Positions 18,177 to 27,971 are shown, numbered from the stretch's first letter. The stretch: 64,000 bases of DNA from Bacillus sp. IITD106 (GCF_019459225.1 NZ_JAIAZY010000014.1:1-64000), one strand, 5' to 3'. Translations and numbers: made by a program. Notes: generated by a model from the letters alone, not told the origin.

Positions 18177-19412
18177 ATGGATGGGATCCGTTTTATACAT
18201 ACGGCAGATTTGCATTTGGATAGTCCTTTTGTAGGCCTGAAGCAATTGCCATCAGAGCTTTTTAGCTTAATCCAAGAGAGTACCTTTACGGCCTTTGAAA
18301 AGGTCATTGATGCGGCGATAGAGGAAGACGTTGATTTTATCGTTATAGTTGGTGACTTGTATGACGGGGAAGACAGAAGCATTAAGGCACAGGCGAGAAT
18401 GCGCAAGCAAATGGAAAGGCTGAGAGAAAAAGAGATTAATGCTTATATTTTGCACGGTAATCACGATCATTTACAAGGGAACTGGGTAACTTTAGATTTG
18501 CCGAGCAACGTTTACGTATTTGGAAAAGAAGTTGAAATGATTTCCTTCACATCAAAACGTGGTGATAACGTACACTTGTATGGATTTAGCTATGGGGAAC
18601 GTCATATTGTTGACAGAAAAATTTCAGACTATCAAAAAAAAGGCAACGCAGATTTTCATATCGCTCTTTTACATGGACATTGCGAAGGTAGAAGTAGTTC
18701 GCATCAACCTTATGCCCCATTTACGATTCAAGAATTGCTGCAAAAAGATATGGATTATTGGGCGTTGGGCCATATACATAAGGAGCAAATTTTACACAAA
18801 AATCCATTTATAGTTTACCCGGGAAATATTCAAGGCAGACACAAAAATGAACATGGTAGAAAAGGATGTTATCATGTTTCGTTATCAAAAGGTGGATTCG
18901 GTGAAATTACCTTTATAGAAACGGCTATGATTCGATGGGAAACGATTAACATAAATTGCGATGGGAGCATTTCTCTCTCTGAGCTATATAGTAAATGTAA
19001 GGAAGAAATGGATGCGAGTATGCAAGCGAATCAACAATCGCTGATGATGGCGTTGGATATTCATTTCACTGGTCATTTATCTAATGAAATCCATCAAGTA
19101 TTGGATAATGGAGAATTTTTAGAAATGCTTCAAGATGGGATTGATTTTCATGAATTGTTCGTATGGCCCTACACTATACAAAAGCATGTTAACGGCAGCA
19201 CCATTCAGGATTCTTTTATGAAGAATCTAGATGCAACAATTGAAGATATGGAGCGGGAGGATGCGTTTGACCAATCCGTATCAAGCTTATTTTCACATAT
19301 ATATGGAAGACGTTATGTTAAAAACTTTGAGGAAGAAGAGAAAAAAGATCTTTATGAAGAGGCTAAAGAATTAATTATAACGAGTATATCTGATGGTGAA
19401 GGGAGGAGATAG
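18177..19412 (+). CDS. yhaO: YhaO, Mre11/SbcD-like nuclease
   Basis: This 411-residue calcineurin-like phosphoesterase resembles SbcD/Mre11 exonucleases. Metal-binding motifs appear in order: HTADLHLDSPF (about 5-16), GDLYDG, GNHDHL, LLHGH and GHIHKEQIL. The C-terminal 150 residues are probably the DNA-binding or partner-binding cap. It stops 2 nt before yhaN, an Rad50/SbcC-like ATPase, so the two are translationally linked and probably form one complex acting on DNA ends. A GGAGGGG site precedes the ATG. Confidence 0.92.
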   Translation: MDGIRFIHTADLHLDSPFVGLKQLPSELFSLIQESTFTAFEKVIDAAIEEDVDFIVIVGDLYDGEDRSIKAQARMRKQMERLREKEINAYILHGNHDHLQGNWVTLDLPSNVYVFGKEVEMISFTSKRGDNVHLYGFSYGERHIVDRKISDYQKKGNADFHIALLHGHCEGRSSSHQPYAPFTIQELLQKDMDYWALGHIHKEQILHKNPFIVYPGNIQGRHKNEHGRKGCYHVSLSKGGFGEITFIETAMIRWETININCDGSISLSELYSKCKEEMDASMQANQQSLMMALDIHFTGHLSNEIHQVLDNGEFLEMLQDGIDFHELFVWPYTIQKHVNGSTIQDSFMKNLDATIEDMEREDAFDQSVSSLFSHIYGRRYVKNFEEEEKKDLYEEAKELIITSISDGEGRR

Positions 19413-19414
19413 GT

Positions 19415-22384
19415 TTGAAAATAAAAAGTCTTCACATATATGGATATGGAAAATTCATTGATTTTTATATCGATGATTTTTCTACTATGAATATTATTTA
19501 CGGCGAAAATGAAGCGGGTAAATCAACAATCATGTCCTTTATTCATAGCATACTTTTCGGCTTTCCTTCCAGGCAGCAATCGATTTTACGATATGAACCG
19601 AAAAAACATTCTGCATACGGCGGTAGACTTACTATAGAAACTGAAGAGCATGGAGAGGTAATAGTCGAACGGGTAAAAGGAAAATCAGCTGGAAATGTCA
19701 CTGTTTTTTTGAAAAATGGGATGACTGGAGGAGAAGATTTTCTTGCAGAATTGCTCGGTGGGATGAATCGCTCTTTATATGAAAATATTTTTTCATTTAA
19801 TCTTCAAGGCATTCAAGAAGTTCAAAAATTAAAAGGCGATGAAATCAATCGCTATTTAGTTGCCTCAGGAACAATGGGAACAGATATCTTGTTGCAAGTC
19901 GAGCAATCGTTTCAAAAAGAGCTTGATCAACTTTTTAAACCGAACGGCAGAAAACCAAAACTAAATGAGATGATTTCATTATTACGCGAAAGTGAAAAGG
20001 ATTTACAAAAGGCAAAGCAAAAAAATGCCGAATACGGGACTTTGCTTATAAAAAAAGACTCAATGGATGAACAGTTGATTGAACATCAAACTGAATTAAA
20101 TGAGATAAATATTGAACTTCAAAAGGTAAATGAATTATTGGATAAGTGGGAGAAAGTAAAAGAATATAATCGTATTCAGCGCCGGCTGGAAGAAATTGGA
20201 GTTATTTACTTTCCGACTGATGGATTGAAACGGTATGAACATATTGAAGAAAAAATCATGGAGATATCGAGTAGATTAAAATCTGTTCAAGAAAAAATTG
20301 AAAATAATGATAAACGCATCAATGAAAATACCCCTTTAGCAACATTCCAGTCGATGATCGTACAAGCGGAAAAAGCGCTTATGGAGTGGCCGATTTATGA
20401 ACAGCTTCAATCCGAAATCATTCGCTTAAAAAGGGAAATATCGAGTTATGAAGACCGTGTTGAAAAAATATGCCAAGATTTAAATTATTCTAATGAGTCA
20501 TTGTCTAACGTTTTAAACTTGAATCTTGGACTCGATATGAAAGGAAAAATAAAAGACAGTTTAAATGAAAAGGTAACATTAAGCACAAGGCTTGATGCCG
20601 TTCAGCTTCAAATAAATCATTCACAGACGGAAATTGAGAAGCTAGAGGCTTTAGGCGGAAAAATAGAGATGAGCTTATTGCCGGAACGGGACCTCAAACA
20701 ATTGGAAAATGAAAAGGAAAAATGGAAAAATCCTGAGCAAATCATCCAAGAAAAGGCTGAGCTTGAAGATTCTTTAAAAATAAATCACAGTAAAGCTAAA
20801 AATGTGAAGAAGGGATTGCTATTTAATTTCATCTATTCGCTAGTCGCTTTTGGTTTTATTGTATGGGCGGCTCTATCATCTGAATGGATGATATCTGTTT
20901 TTGCGGGATTGGTCCTTGTATATACTTTTACAAACTTAAATAGTTTATTCAAGCGACTAAAATCAGCAAAGTCTGAGAATAACAAGCTACAAGATCGAAT
21001 TCGAGCTATTTCAGAAATATCGAATGAAACAAGGAAAGAACGTAATCCATTACACCTTTACGATGAGCAACTAAAATTACGGGATGAGTTAAAAAATATT
21101 GACCATCAATTGGATCAAAAATTAAAACAGATGGAGCAGCTAACTGCCCAAAGAAATGAAATATATAGCCTCATTCAAAGAAATCAAATACAAATGAATA
21201 ACATAAAAGAAGAATTGGGATTAGCCCTTCAACTTAACGACGCACGTCTTGATGAAGCTTTTGACCGATTACTGGAACTTGCGAACATAATAAAAGAAAC
21301 CAAAAAAATGCAGGAAGAGTTTCGCCTTAATACTCAGAAACAGGAGTCATGGTTTGAAGAACTTCATAAGCTTTCTCATTCCGCTGGATTTGAATTCACT
21401 GAAACAAATGAAGTGATTTTTCGCTTAAAACAATTGCTGCAAATGGAACAAGAAAAAAAGATTATACAAAAAGATTTAATGGCTAAACGAGATGAGCTTT
21501 ATGAAGAACGCGGGGAACTTCAACTCGAACTACAAGAATATAAGTCTGTTAAAAAGCAGTTGTTTAAGATTACACAAACAATGAATGAAGAAGAATTCCG
21601 TCAACTAGCGAGTCAATATAATGATTTTCAAGATCTAGAGCAACGACTCGAAGCTTTACAAATCCAATTAGGAGATAGCATATTAGAACAGGCAAAAGCC
21701 TATCAATCTGATTTAGTATTAAAAAGCAGAAAGAATGAATTAACCAATATAATAGATGAAAAAACTTCATTGATAAGTAATCTTAGAAATGAAATAGCGT
21801 CTCTCCGTCATGAAATCCAAGTTTTAGAGGAGGGTGGCACCTACTCTGAGAAGCTCCACCAATTTTATTTGCTGAAGTCGTCATTTAATGAAGAAGCTAG
21901 AAGATGGGCTAAATATACAATGGCAAAAACGATTCTTCAAAAAACAATGGACAAGTATATCGGGGAAAGATTTCCAAAAGTCATTTCAAAAGCTCAAGAA
22001 TATATGGCTTTTTTAACCAATAATGAATATAATCGTATTTACTTTTTGGAAGATGAGAGTATCGTAATCGATCGTACTGATGGACAACGCTTTACACCTG
22101 CCGAGCTTAGTCAAGGAACGAGTGAGCAACTGTATACTTCACTTAGATTTGCGCTTGTTCAAGTTCTCTTTGAGGATTATCCATTTCCAATAATAATCGA
22201 TGATGGTTTTGTAAATTTTGATAAACGTCGAACAAAGAGGGTGCTCGAACTAATTGAAACGGTTAGTAAAAGTGCTCAAGTAATATTATTTACGTGCCAC
22301 GAGCATATTAGAAACCATTTTTCTGAAAACCATGTCAAAATATTGCAGCAAGAGCGCAAGATGATCCAAGCTATCAAACTTTAA
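19415..22384 (+). CDS. yhaN: YhaN, Rad50/SbcC-like SMC-type ATPase
   Basis: This 989-residue partner of YhaO has an N-terminal Walker A (GENEAGKSTIMSF, about 34-46). Long coiled coils flank a central pair of hydrophobic segments (about residues 468-505: FIYSLVAFGFIVWAALS, then MISVFAGLVLVY). The C-terminal Walker B is FPIIIDDGFVNFDKRR. The membrane segments in the hinge position are typical of YhaN and not of Rad50 or SbcC, and suggest action at the membrane. The start is TTG, 8 nt after GGGAGGAG, with yhaO's stop immediately upstream. Confidence 0.92.
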   Translation: MKIKSLHIYGYGKFIDFYIDDFSTMNIIYGENEAGKSTIMSFIHSILFGFPSRQQSILRYEPKKHSAYGGRLTIETEEHGEVIVERVKGKSAGNVTVFLKNGMTGGEDFLAELLGGMNRSLYENIFSFNLQGIQEVQKLKGDEINRYLVASGTMGTDILLQVEQSFQKELDQLFKPNGRKPKLNEMISLLRESEKDLQKAKQKNAEYGTLLIKKDSMDEQLIEHQTELNEINIELQKVNELLDKWEKVKEYNRIQRRLEEIGVIYFPTDGLKRYEHIEEKIMEISSRLKSVQEKIENNDKRINENTPLATFQSMIVQAEKALMEWPIYEQLQSEIIRLKREISSYEDRVEKICQDLNYSNESLSNVLNLNLGLDMKGKIKDSLNEKVTLSTRLDAVQLQINHSQTEIEKLEALGGKIEMSLLPERDLKQLENEKEKWKNPEQIIQEKAELEDSLKINHSKAKNVKKGLLFNFIYSLVAFGFIVWAALSSEWMISVFAGLVLVYTFTNLNSLFKRLKSAKSENNKLQDRIRAISEISNETRKERNPLHLYDEQLKLRDELKNIDHQLDQKLKQMEQLTAQRNEIYSLIQRNQIQMNNIKEELGLALQLNDARLDEAFDRLLELANIIKETKKMQEEFRLNTQKQESWFEELHKLSHSAGFEFTETNEVIFRLKQLLQMEQEKKIIQKDLMAKRDELYEERGELQLELQEYKSVKKQLFKITQTMNEEEFRQLASQYNDFQDLEQRLEALQIQLGDSILEQAKAYQSDLVLKSRKNELTNIIDEKTSLISNLRNEIASLRHEIQVLEEGGTYSEKLHQFYLLKSSFNEEARRWAKYTMAKTILQKTMDKYIGERFPKVISKAQEYMAFLTNNEYNRIYFLEDESIVIDRTDGQRFTPAELSQGTSEQLYTSLRFALVQVLFEDYPFPIIIDDGFVNFDKRRTKRVLELIETVSKSAQVILFTCHEHIRNHFSENHVKILQQERKMIQAIKL

Positions 22385-22585
22385 AGAATGAAAGACCTGA
22401 ATACACTGATATGTTATAATTTTTATAGCAATAGCTTAGTTCAGAATTATTTTCGCTAGATTCATGGGAGTATGAAGATAATTGTTCTTATATGAATTAA
22501 GTTTTATCCTCAGGTGACGTCACAACGAGAAATATGAGTACAATGGCGCTGAGGCATAATTGATTGGAGAATCGGGGTGTTTTTT

Positions 22586-23530
22586 ATGGTAAAAGAACTA
22601 TTGCAGCATGATGTAGGGGAACAAGTAGATTTGTTTTTACTCATTAAAAGTGCGACGAAAGGAATTGCAAGCAACGGAAAGCCTTTCCTAACCGTTATCC
22701 TTCAAGACCGTTCTGGAGACATTGAAGCAAAACTATGGGATACTTCTGACGATGAAGTGAAAATGTATCAGCCGGAAACAATTGTTAGAGTAGCGGGTGA
22801 AGTACATAATTATCGGGGAAGATTGCAGTTGAAAATAAGACAAATAAGGCCAGCTAACCAACATGATGGTGTCAGGCTATCTGATTTATTAGAGAAAGCA
22901 CCTATCAGCAAAGATGAAATATCAAGTAAAGTAACTCAATATATTTTTGAAATGAAAAATCCTAATATTCAAAGGATTACAAGACATTTACTAAAAAAAC
23001 ACATGGATGGATTTTTAGAATATCCGGCAGCAACAAAAAATCATCATGAATTTGTATCCGGTTTAGGGTTTCACGTAGTATCCATGCTGGATCTCGCCAA
23101 AGCAATATCAGAGCTGTATCCATCATTGGACCGAGATTTATTGTATTCAGGAATTATTTTGCATGATCTTGGAAAAGTAATTGAATTGTCGGGACCTGTT
23201 TCAGCTTCGTATACAGTTGAAGGAAATTTACTTGGTCATATTACGATTATCGTCAATGAAATCGGCAAGGCCGCAGAGGAACTCGGGATACAGGGTGAAG
23301 AAGTTGTTGTTTTACAACATATTGTTCTAAGTCATCACGGAAAGCTTGAATGGGGCAGTCCTAAGCAGCCGATGATAAAAGAAGCTGAAATATTGCATTT
23401 AATTGATAATCTTGATGCCAAAATGAATATGCTTGATCGTGCACTGGTCCGTGTAAAACCAGGAGAATTTTCAGAAAAAATATTCCCATTGGATAACCGT
23501 TCATTTTACAAACCCACTTTTCATTCATAA
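22586..23530 (+). CDS. yhaM: 3'-5' exonuclease YhaM
   Basis: This 314-residue protein equals B. subtilis YhaM in length. An N-terminal OB-fold nucleic-acid-binding domain (about 10-90) precedes an HD phosphohydrolase domain (about 150-290). The metal-binding signature is [12 protein letters not shown], with a later His pair in LSHHGK. YhaM degrades RNA and single-stranded DNA from the 3' end. The ATG follows GGGGTG by about 6 nt. A 200-bp gap without visible ORF separates it from yhaN, so it may have its own promoter. Confidence 0.94.
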   Translation: MVKELLQHDVGEQVDLFLLIKSATKGIASNGKPFLTVILQDRSGDIEAKLWDTSDDEVKMYQPETIVRVAGEVHNYRGRLQLKIRQIRPANQHDGVRLSDLLEKAPISKDEISSKVTQYIFEMKNPNIQRITRHLLKKHMDGFLEYPAATKNHHEFVSGLGFHVVSMLDLAKAISELYPSLDRDLLYSGIILHDLGKVIELSGPVSASYTVEGNLLGHITIIVNEIGKAAEELGIQGEEVVVLQHIVLSHHGKLEWGSPKQPMIKEAEILHLIDNLDAKMNMLDRALVRVKPGEFSEKIFPLDNRSFYKPTFHS

Positions 23531-23549
23531 TGCCTTCAATGAGGGCATT
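23529..23549 (+). terminator. Terminator of yhaM
   Basis: A 6-bp stem (AATGCC/GGCATT) at the stop codon is followed by a run of T. Confidence 0.7.
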
Positions 23550-23610
23550 TTTTTTATGGGACGGTCATATAGTGTAGCAAGTGGACAAGCACCTGAAAGG
23601 AGCGATTATT

Positions 23611-23796
23611 TTGTCTTTACCAATTTGGGTTTACTTTGTGATCTTAGGAATCTTTACTAGTGCGTTTATGGCGATTAAAACAGCTAGGGAGGATAAGGAG
23701 GTGGAAACGGAATGGATTGAAAAAGAGGGGCAAGTATACATGGACAGAATGGAAAAGGAAAAGGAACGGAGAGGAAAAGTCAGCGTTTCAGAATAA
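23611..23796 (+). CDS. yhaL: Sporulation protein YhaL family
   Basis: This 61-residue protein has one N-terminal membrane helix (LPIWVYFVILGIFTSAFMAI). A strongly charged helical tail rich in Glu, Lys and Arg follows. Position between yhaM and prsA and overall design match YhaL, a sporulation-related membrane protein of B. subtilis. The TTG start lies 8 nt after AAAGGAG; an in-frame GTG 30 nt upstream has no ribosome binding site. Confidence 0.85.
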   Translation: MSLPIWVYFVILGIFTSAFMAIKTAREDKEVETEWIEKEGQVYMDRMEKEKERRGKVSVSE

Positions 23797-23887
23797 TGAG
23801 TGCAAATATTTATTGGGGGGCATTTGGAGTAAATTCCCTCCTGAAATATATTCTATAAAAAAATAATGCTTTCTTAAGTTACAAAAA

Positions 23888-23910
23888 AAAAGCTGCAAAT
23901 CGCAGCTTTT
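23888..23910. terminator. Bidirectional terminator, yhaL / prsA
   Basis: A 9-bp stem (AAAAGCTGC/GCAGCTTTT) has T-runs on both sides and overlaps the last base of prsA. Confidence 0.85.
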
Positions 23911-24824
23911 TATTTTTTATCTGTTGCATTGTCTTCTGGTTGATCTTCGGCTTTAGGCTCTTCGTAGTTAAGGATAGGATCAAACGTTGTTTTTAAATCT
24001 TTGTCCTCAACTTTAAGATTAGCTTTTTTCAGTTCGTCTTTCATCGCTTTTTGAACTAGATTAGTATCAACCTTGGACATTTTAAGGTCATTCTCGTATT
24101 TATCTTTCACTTTGTCGAAAGGTTCTTTTTCTTTAATATCTGTTACTTGGATAATATGCCAGCCAAATTGTGTTTGCAATGGCGCGCTGATTTCATCTTT
24201 TTTCAATTTAAAAGCTTCGTCTTTAAAGTCTTGGTCCATGCTTGGATCATCATAGGCAATAAAGCCGAGATCTCCACCTTTTTCAGCAGTTCCATCTTCT
24301 GAATATTCCTTTGCAAGTGCAGCAAAATCTTCGCCTTTATCTAATTTCGCTTTTATATCTTTAATTTTTTTCTCGTCTTTTTCTACGAAAATATGGCGTA
24401 CTTCTCTATCAGGTTTTTCGTTATCGTAAAATTCTTTAACTTCTTTTTCAGTAACTTTAATATCTTTTGTGGCTGATTTTTCCTGAAGTAAGTTAAGCTT
24501 TATAACTTGGCGGAATTCATCTTCGTCCTTAAAACCTTGTTGTTGAAGAAGCATCGTAAATTGAGGACCAACTTGGGCCTTTATTTCTTCCAATTTTTTG
24601 TCTACATCTTTATCCGTTACTTTATATTCCTTTGAAAGGACCTTGTCCAATACAAGCTGTTGTAAGACCTGTTCCCCAACCCTATCCTTCATTGCTTCAT
24701 AAAGCTCGTCTTTTGTAATATTTCCTGCTTTTGATTTTACTACTGCTTCTCCGCCATTACCGCCGCATGCAGCAAGGCCAATGACCCCTGCAGCTAAAGT
24801 AAGGGTTAACACCCATTTTTTCAT
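23910..24824 (-). CDS. prsA: PrsA foldase lipoprotein (parvulin-type PPIase)
   Basis: This 304-residue lipoprotein helps secreted proteins fold outside the membrane. The signal peptide ends in the lipobox LAAC (Cys20). The parvulin-type PPIase domain spans roughly residues 135-225, with EVRHIFVEK, KEYSEDGTAEKGGDLGF and GWHIIQV as recognisable blocks. N- and C-terminal helical regions form the chaperone part, and the tail is Asp/Glu-rich. GGGAGTG precedes the ATG. In B. subtilis, prsA lies beside yhaL as here and is essential. Confidence 0.96.
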   Translation of the reverse strand: MKKWVLTLTLAAGVIGLAACGGNGGEAVVKSKAGNITKDELYEAMKDRVGEQVLQQLVLDKVLSKEYKVTDKDVDKKLEEIKAQVGPQFTMLLQQQGFKDEDEFRQVIKLNLLQEKSATKDIKVTEKEVKEFYDNEKPDREVRHIFVEKDEKKIKDIKAKLDKGEDFAALAKEYSEDGTAEKGGDLGFIAYDDPSMDQDFKDEAFKLKKDEISAPLQTQFGWHIIQVTDIKEKEPFDKVKDKYENDLKMSKVDTNLVQKAMKDELKKANLKVEDKDLKTTFDPILNYEEPKAEDQPEDNATDKK

Positions 24825-25081
24825 TTCAAGACACTCCCTATATTTATGTCAATTATTGTTGAAAGCCACAAAACATACTATATCATAAAACAACAGATAA
24901 AAAAAACTCTTTTAAGGAGAATTCATAAAAAAGAAACACGTAGTGCTTTTAAAAGTGAAAGCATTAGAGTTCAAGATATACAATTGACGTTGGTTAAAGA
25001 CAGAAAGTTTGCTGTTTGCATCAAAGATACGTTCACATAAAGATTAAAATCGATTGAATTTAAAAATGGGCTTTTGATTCA

Positions 25082-25110
25082 ACCAAGATATGTGTGGAGG
25101 GCATATGATA
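25082..25110 (+). promoter_or_regulatory. Candidate sigma-K promoter
   Basis: An AACC (-35) and gCATATGATA (-10, fits CATAnnnTA) lie 28 nt upstream of the YjcZ-type gene at 25139. The spacing between AC and CATA is 18 bp, one longer than usual. Confidence 0.4.
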
Positions 25111-25138
25111 TAGCGAAAGAGAAAAGGAGGTAATGAAT

Positions 25139-25222
25139 ATGAGCTTTGGTGCTTACTCTGGTTTTGCATTCGTTGTGGTACTTTTCATATTGTTAGTCAT
25201 AGTGGGAGCGGCTTATATATAA
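25139..25222 (+). CDS. YjcZ-family sporulation microprotein (27 aa)
   Basis: This 27-residue peptide is a short MSFGAYSG head plus the family helix FAFVVVLFILLVIVGAAYI. AAAGGAGGT lies about 6 nt before the ATG. It is followed 92 bp later by a second YjcZ-type gene in the same direction. They are probably tandem paralogues, each with its own late-sporulation promoter. Confidence 0.82.
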   Translation: MSFGAYSGFAFVVVLFILLVIVGAAYI

Positions 25223-25314
25223 AGTAAAAATGTGTTATATATGGGCTAATATCCTGACACCTTATAAAAAATTTGAATAGGATAAACAGAAGTGACCTAG
25301 AGGAGGTGTAAATA

Positions 25315-25407
25315 GTGAGCGGAGGAGTAGGTTACGGAGGCGGCTTCGCTTTAATCGTGGTGTTGTTCATCTTGTTAATTATCGTAGGAGCTGCATGGTT
25401 TTACTAA
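25315..25407 (+). CDS. YjcZ-family sporulation microprotein (30 aa)
   Basis: This 30-residue peptide has a Gly-rich head (SGGVGYGGG) and the family helix [15 protein letters not shown] ending AAWFY. The helix is identical in sequence to that of the protein at 5412. The start is GTG, placed 7 nt after GAGGAGGT. A weaker sigma-K-like match (AC, 17 bp, AATAGGATA) lies about 30 nt upstream. A strong terminator follows. Confidence 0.82.
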   Translation: MSGGVGYGGGFALIVVLFILLIIVGAAWFY

Positions 25408-25442
25408 AATGAACGCATACGGCTTAATTAGCCATAAAACAT

Positions 25443-25476
25443 AAAAAGGCGGATTCCAAAATGAATCTGCCTTTTT
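25443..25476. terminator. Bidirectional terminator
   Basis: A 14-bp stem (AAAAAGGCGGATTC, one G-T pair) lies between the YjcZ pair and a small minus-strand gene. Confidence 0.85.
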
Positions 25477-25654
25477 ATGTGTACAAAATTTCAATATATG
25501 AAGAAAATAATAAAATGGTAATTAAAATATTGATTGTACGAAAAACTTTAGGCTGTCGTTCTTCAGGGATTTCACGTTGAATACAAAGTGAATTGGTTAG
25601 ATTGTTAAAAATATATAATATGAAAATAGCAAATACAATAAAGATGGAGATCAA
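25475..25654 (-). CDS. Small membrane protein (59 aa), unknown
   Basis: This 59-residue protein has two hydrophobic helices: residues 2-16 (ISIFIVFAIFILYIF) and 41-57. A charged loop (QREIPEERQPK) lies between them. It starts at TTG, 7 nt after AAAGGAAGG, and a terminator overlaps its end. An overlapping ATG frame from the same site gives only a short nonsense peptide. I do not recognise the family. It occupies the place where yhaK lies in B. subtilis, but I cannot claim homology. Confidence 0.6.
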   Translation of the reverse strand: MISIFIVFAIFILYIFNNLTNSLCIQREIPEERQPKVFRTINILITILLFSSYIEILYT

Positions 25655-25741
25655 TCTTCATCCTTCCTTTCGTCTCCTACTAGTAAAAGGATAGCAAATT
25701 CATTGGAAAAAAGATAGATTAATATTTATGAATAACTCTCA

Positions 25742-26275
25742 TTATTCTCTGACTAATATTTCATAACCATCTTCATTTTCCTCAATCAAAGCGCCTTTCG
25801 GTGAAGATAAGAGTGCTTTTGCGTATATAAAATCAATCGTGCCTAGGCCGATATGGTAAGCCAGTAAAATGGTTAAATAATGAACATATTCCGGGAAAAG
25901 GAACATGGCCAGCACCAAAAGGATATTTATGGTAAAAGGGAAAAATAACGAAGTTGCAAACCTTCTTTTTGAAGTCAAGGTTCTCATCGTTACATGAATA
26001 ATTGGTAAAAAATAAAAATAAAACTCTAATTCAAATTTTAAATGTTTACGATATTTGATTAAAGGAATGATATGAAATAACTTGTGCAAAGGGTATAGTA
26101 AAATGAATATACATGCAAATAAAATAAAATGATTATCACTCAATGGATTCACAGCAATGGATTGCATTAATACAAATCCAAACACAAATACAAGCAGCGT
26201 TATAAAGCTCGATATGATAAAAAGACGAGAGAATTCGTATTTTTTATTTACATTATAAGATTTCCAACAATGCAT
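25742..26275 (-). CDS. yhaJ: DUF3267 membrane protein, YhaJ-like
   Basis: This 177-residue protein has four to five membrane segments. A metalloprotease-like arrangement in LLYPLHKLFHIIPLI and AYHIGLGTIDFIYA is typical of DUF3267. Position between prsA and yhaI matches YhaJ. The start MHCWKSYN follows TGGAGGTT by about 7 nt; a 14-residue upstream extension is unsupported. Function is unknown. Confidence 0.8.
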   Translation of the reverse strand: MHCWKSYNVNKKYEFSRLFIISSFITLLVFVFGFVLMQSIAVNPLSDNHFILFACIFILLYPLHKLFHIIPLIKYRKHLKFELEFYFYFLPIIHVTMRTLTSKRRFATSLFFPFTINILLVLAMFLFPEYVHYLTILLAYHIGLGTIDFIYAKALLSSPKGALIEENEDGYEILVRE

Positions 26276-26455
26276 GAATGATAACCTCCATTTTATTTGA
26301 CATTCAAGCAGTTTCAACTACATACTTTACGATGAATTATCCAGAATAGCAATAGGTAATTTTCAATTAATATATTTAACTCTATTGGAGGATTATGAGA
26401 ATAAACAGCGAATACACTGGTAGATACATCAATTTTTAAAAATGGGGTATTGTGA

Positions 26456-26785
26456 ATGGATAAATTACTGGCAAAGATAGAACGACTTGAATTTCATCAA
26501 AAATTATTGCTGGGAATGATACGCACTGAAGGACATGAATTTGACCGGCTAATTATAGAAAAAAATCTTGATGAAAAGGAAGTAAGGGAATTTCATTCGT
26601 TATGTGAATATGTGAGCAAAGAAATGGAAGAGCAAAAAGCGGAGAAATTTGTTTTCTATGCACCGCTTTTTAATGAATTTATTAAAAAACTAAATCCAAA
26701 ATTAAATCCTGCCGAAGTCATACATGCTTGCCTGAAACAAAAAAAGTATGTTGATCTAATGAAAGTTTTTCAGAAAAATTTGTAA
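26456..26785 (+). CDS. yhaI: YhaI family protein (DUF1878)
   Basis: This 109-residue, largely helical soluble protein begins MDKLLAKIERLEFHQKLL. Its size and its place divergent from yhaJ and convergent with hpr match YhaI. Function is unknown. The ribosome binding site is weak (AATGGGG, about 6 nt from the ATG). Confidence 0.82.
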   Translation: MDKLLAKIERLEFHQKLLLGMIRTEGHEFDRLIIEKNLDEKEVREFHSLCEYVSKEMEEQKAEKFVFYAPLFNEFIKKLNPKLNPAEVIHACLKQKKYVDLMKVFQKNL

Positions 26786-26833
26786 GTATGTAATGCTGAG
26801 AAAGTGAATTTTCCGAAAAATAACCGATTTTTA

Positions 26834-27403
26834 TCACACGACTGTTTTTATTATATTTTTTTTCATCTTGCCATCTTCTTCAATAAATTGGGTTTCAATA
26901 TTGTGAAATGATTTTTCAAAAATTTCCATGAAATCGTCCCCATATATGTTTCGGATAATTGCCATAAGTTCAATGATATCTGGAAACTTACCGTATAACT
27001 CTCGAAGTGGAAGCGCACCTTGATAAACGGAGTTATTTTTTGGCTCATACACTTCCATCAATTGTAATAACAGACTTTCCCCTTGAGAAGTTAATTTTAT
27101 ATAAGTATTTCGTTTATCAGATTCTTTTTTAGAAAACTCGAGCAACCCGCGGTCCTCCAGCTTTTTAGAAAAATTAAATGCAGTCGACACGTGCATGACT
27201 CCAAATTTAGCAACATCTGATATGGAAGCGCCATTTAAATGGTAGGCAATCCATAAAATATGATGTTCATTAATATTTAAATTAAATGGTTTAATCCAAT
27301 TTTGCCAATCTTTTTCAATTGATTTCCAAAGGGCTTTACTTAATTGAGCCATTCTTTGGCTAAAAAGCAAAGATTCAATTAGTGAGTGCTGTTTTCCTTC
27401 CAT
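26834..27403 (-). CDS. hpr: Transition-state regulator Hpr/ScoC (MarR family)
   Basis: This 189-residue winged-helix MarR-type repressor controls proteases, motility and sporulation in Bacillus. The winged helix spans about residues 45-115. The recognition region is [27 protein letters not shown], split here as [13 protein letters not shown] and [14 protein letters not shown], and a wing follows in [13 protein letters not shown]. It is slightly shorter than B. subtilis ScoC (about 203). Synteny with yhaI and yhaH supports the call. A GGAAATC/GGGG context gives only a modest ribosome binding site. Confidence 0.93.
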   Translation of the reverse strand: MEGKQHSLIESLLFSQRMAQLSKALWKSIEKDWQNWIKPFNLNINEHHILWIAYHLNGASISDVAKFGVMHVSTAFNFSKKLEDRGLLEFSKKESDKRNTYIKLTSQGESLLLQLMEVYEPKNNSVYQGALPLRELYGKFPDIIELMAIIRNIYGDDFMEIFEKSFHNIETQFIEEDGKMKKNIIKTVV

Positions 27404-27567
27404 ATGATTTCCCCGTCCTATTTTTTAATGTTTTTCTTTTTTAATTTTGTAGAATAATCAAAAAATTCCAGTTGTATTCTAGTGACTTATATGAAAAAAG
27501 CCTCTTAATTATTATGCCAATAAAGTAAAAATTAATAAAGATGTAAATTAATAAAAAATTTAAAAGA

Positions 27568-27593
27568 GGGTGCCAATAGCAACTGGCGAACCC
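27568..27593 (-). terminator. Terminator of yhaH
   Basis: A bulged stem GGGT-GCCA/TGGC-ACCC is followed on the minus strand by CTCTTTTAAATTTTTT. Confidence 0.65.
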
Positions 27594-27602
27594 CCATCAA
27601 GT

Positions 27603-27971
27603 TCAAACTGTTGATTTGTTCTCTTGTAATTTTTGCTCCAACTGGGAAATTGTGTTTTGTATTTCTCGCATTTCTTCTTGCATTGCTGAAATATTTGGCT
27701 CGATTTCCTTTTGCCATTCTTCCACGGCCATTTTTACATCGCCTGCAAGCTCTTTAATGATTTCCTTTCCTTCTTTAGAAACTTTGGCGACCGAGTTTTT
27801 AATATCGATTGCATCTTCTTTTAGATCTTGGGCTATTCTAATCCATTCGCCTTTCGATTCTTTCAGTTGATTGCGAAGTTCTTTTCCAGAACTTGGAGCA
27901 GTTAATAAGGCTGCTGCAGCGCCGACAACTCCACCGATTAAAACTCCATATGCAAGTGCTTTTGTATTCAA
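27603..27971 (-). CDS. yhaH: YtxH-domain protein YhaH
   Basis: This 122-residue protein has an N-terminal glycine-rich membrane segment (LAYGVLIGGVVGAAAALLTAP) typical of YtxH. A long amphipathic helical region and a C-terminal coiled coil follow. YhaH is a stress- or sporulation-associated envelope protein of unknown mechanism. I set the start at TTG, 6 nt after GAGGTG; the upstream GTG lies inside that site. Confidence 0.85.
   Translation of the reverse strand: MNTKALAYGVLIGGVVGAAAALLTAPSSGKELRNQLKESKGEWIRIAQDLKEDAIDIKNSVAKVSKEGKEIIKELAGDVKMAVEEWQKEIEPNISAMQEEMREIQNTISQLEQKLQENKSTV

Noticed and set aside
24846-25040. A 64-codon plus-strand ORF between prsA and the YjcZ pair
   Set aside because: No ribosome binding site, basic low-information sequence, and it lies in what should be the prsA promoter region.
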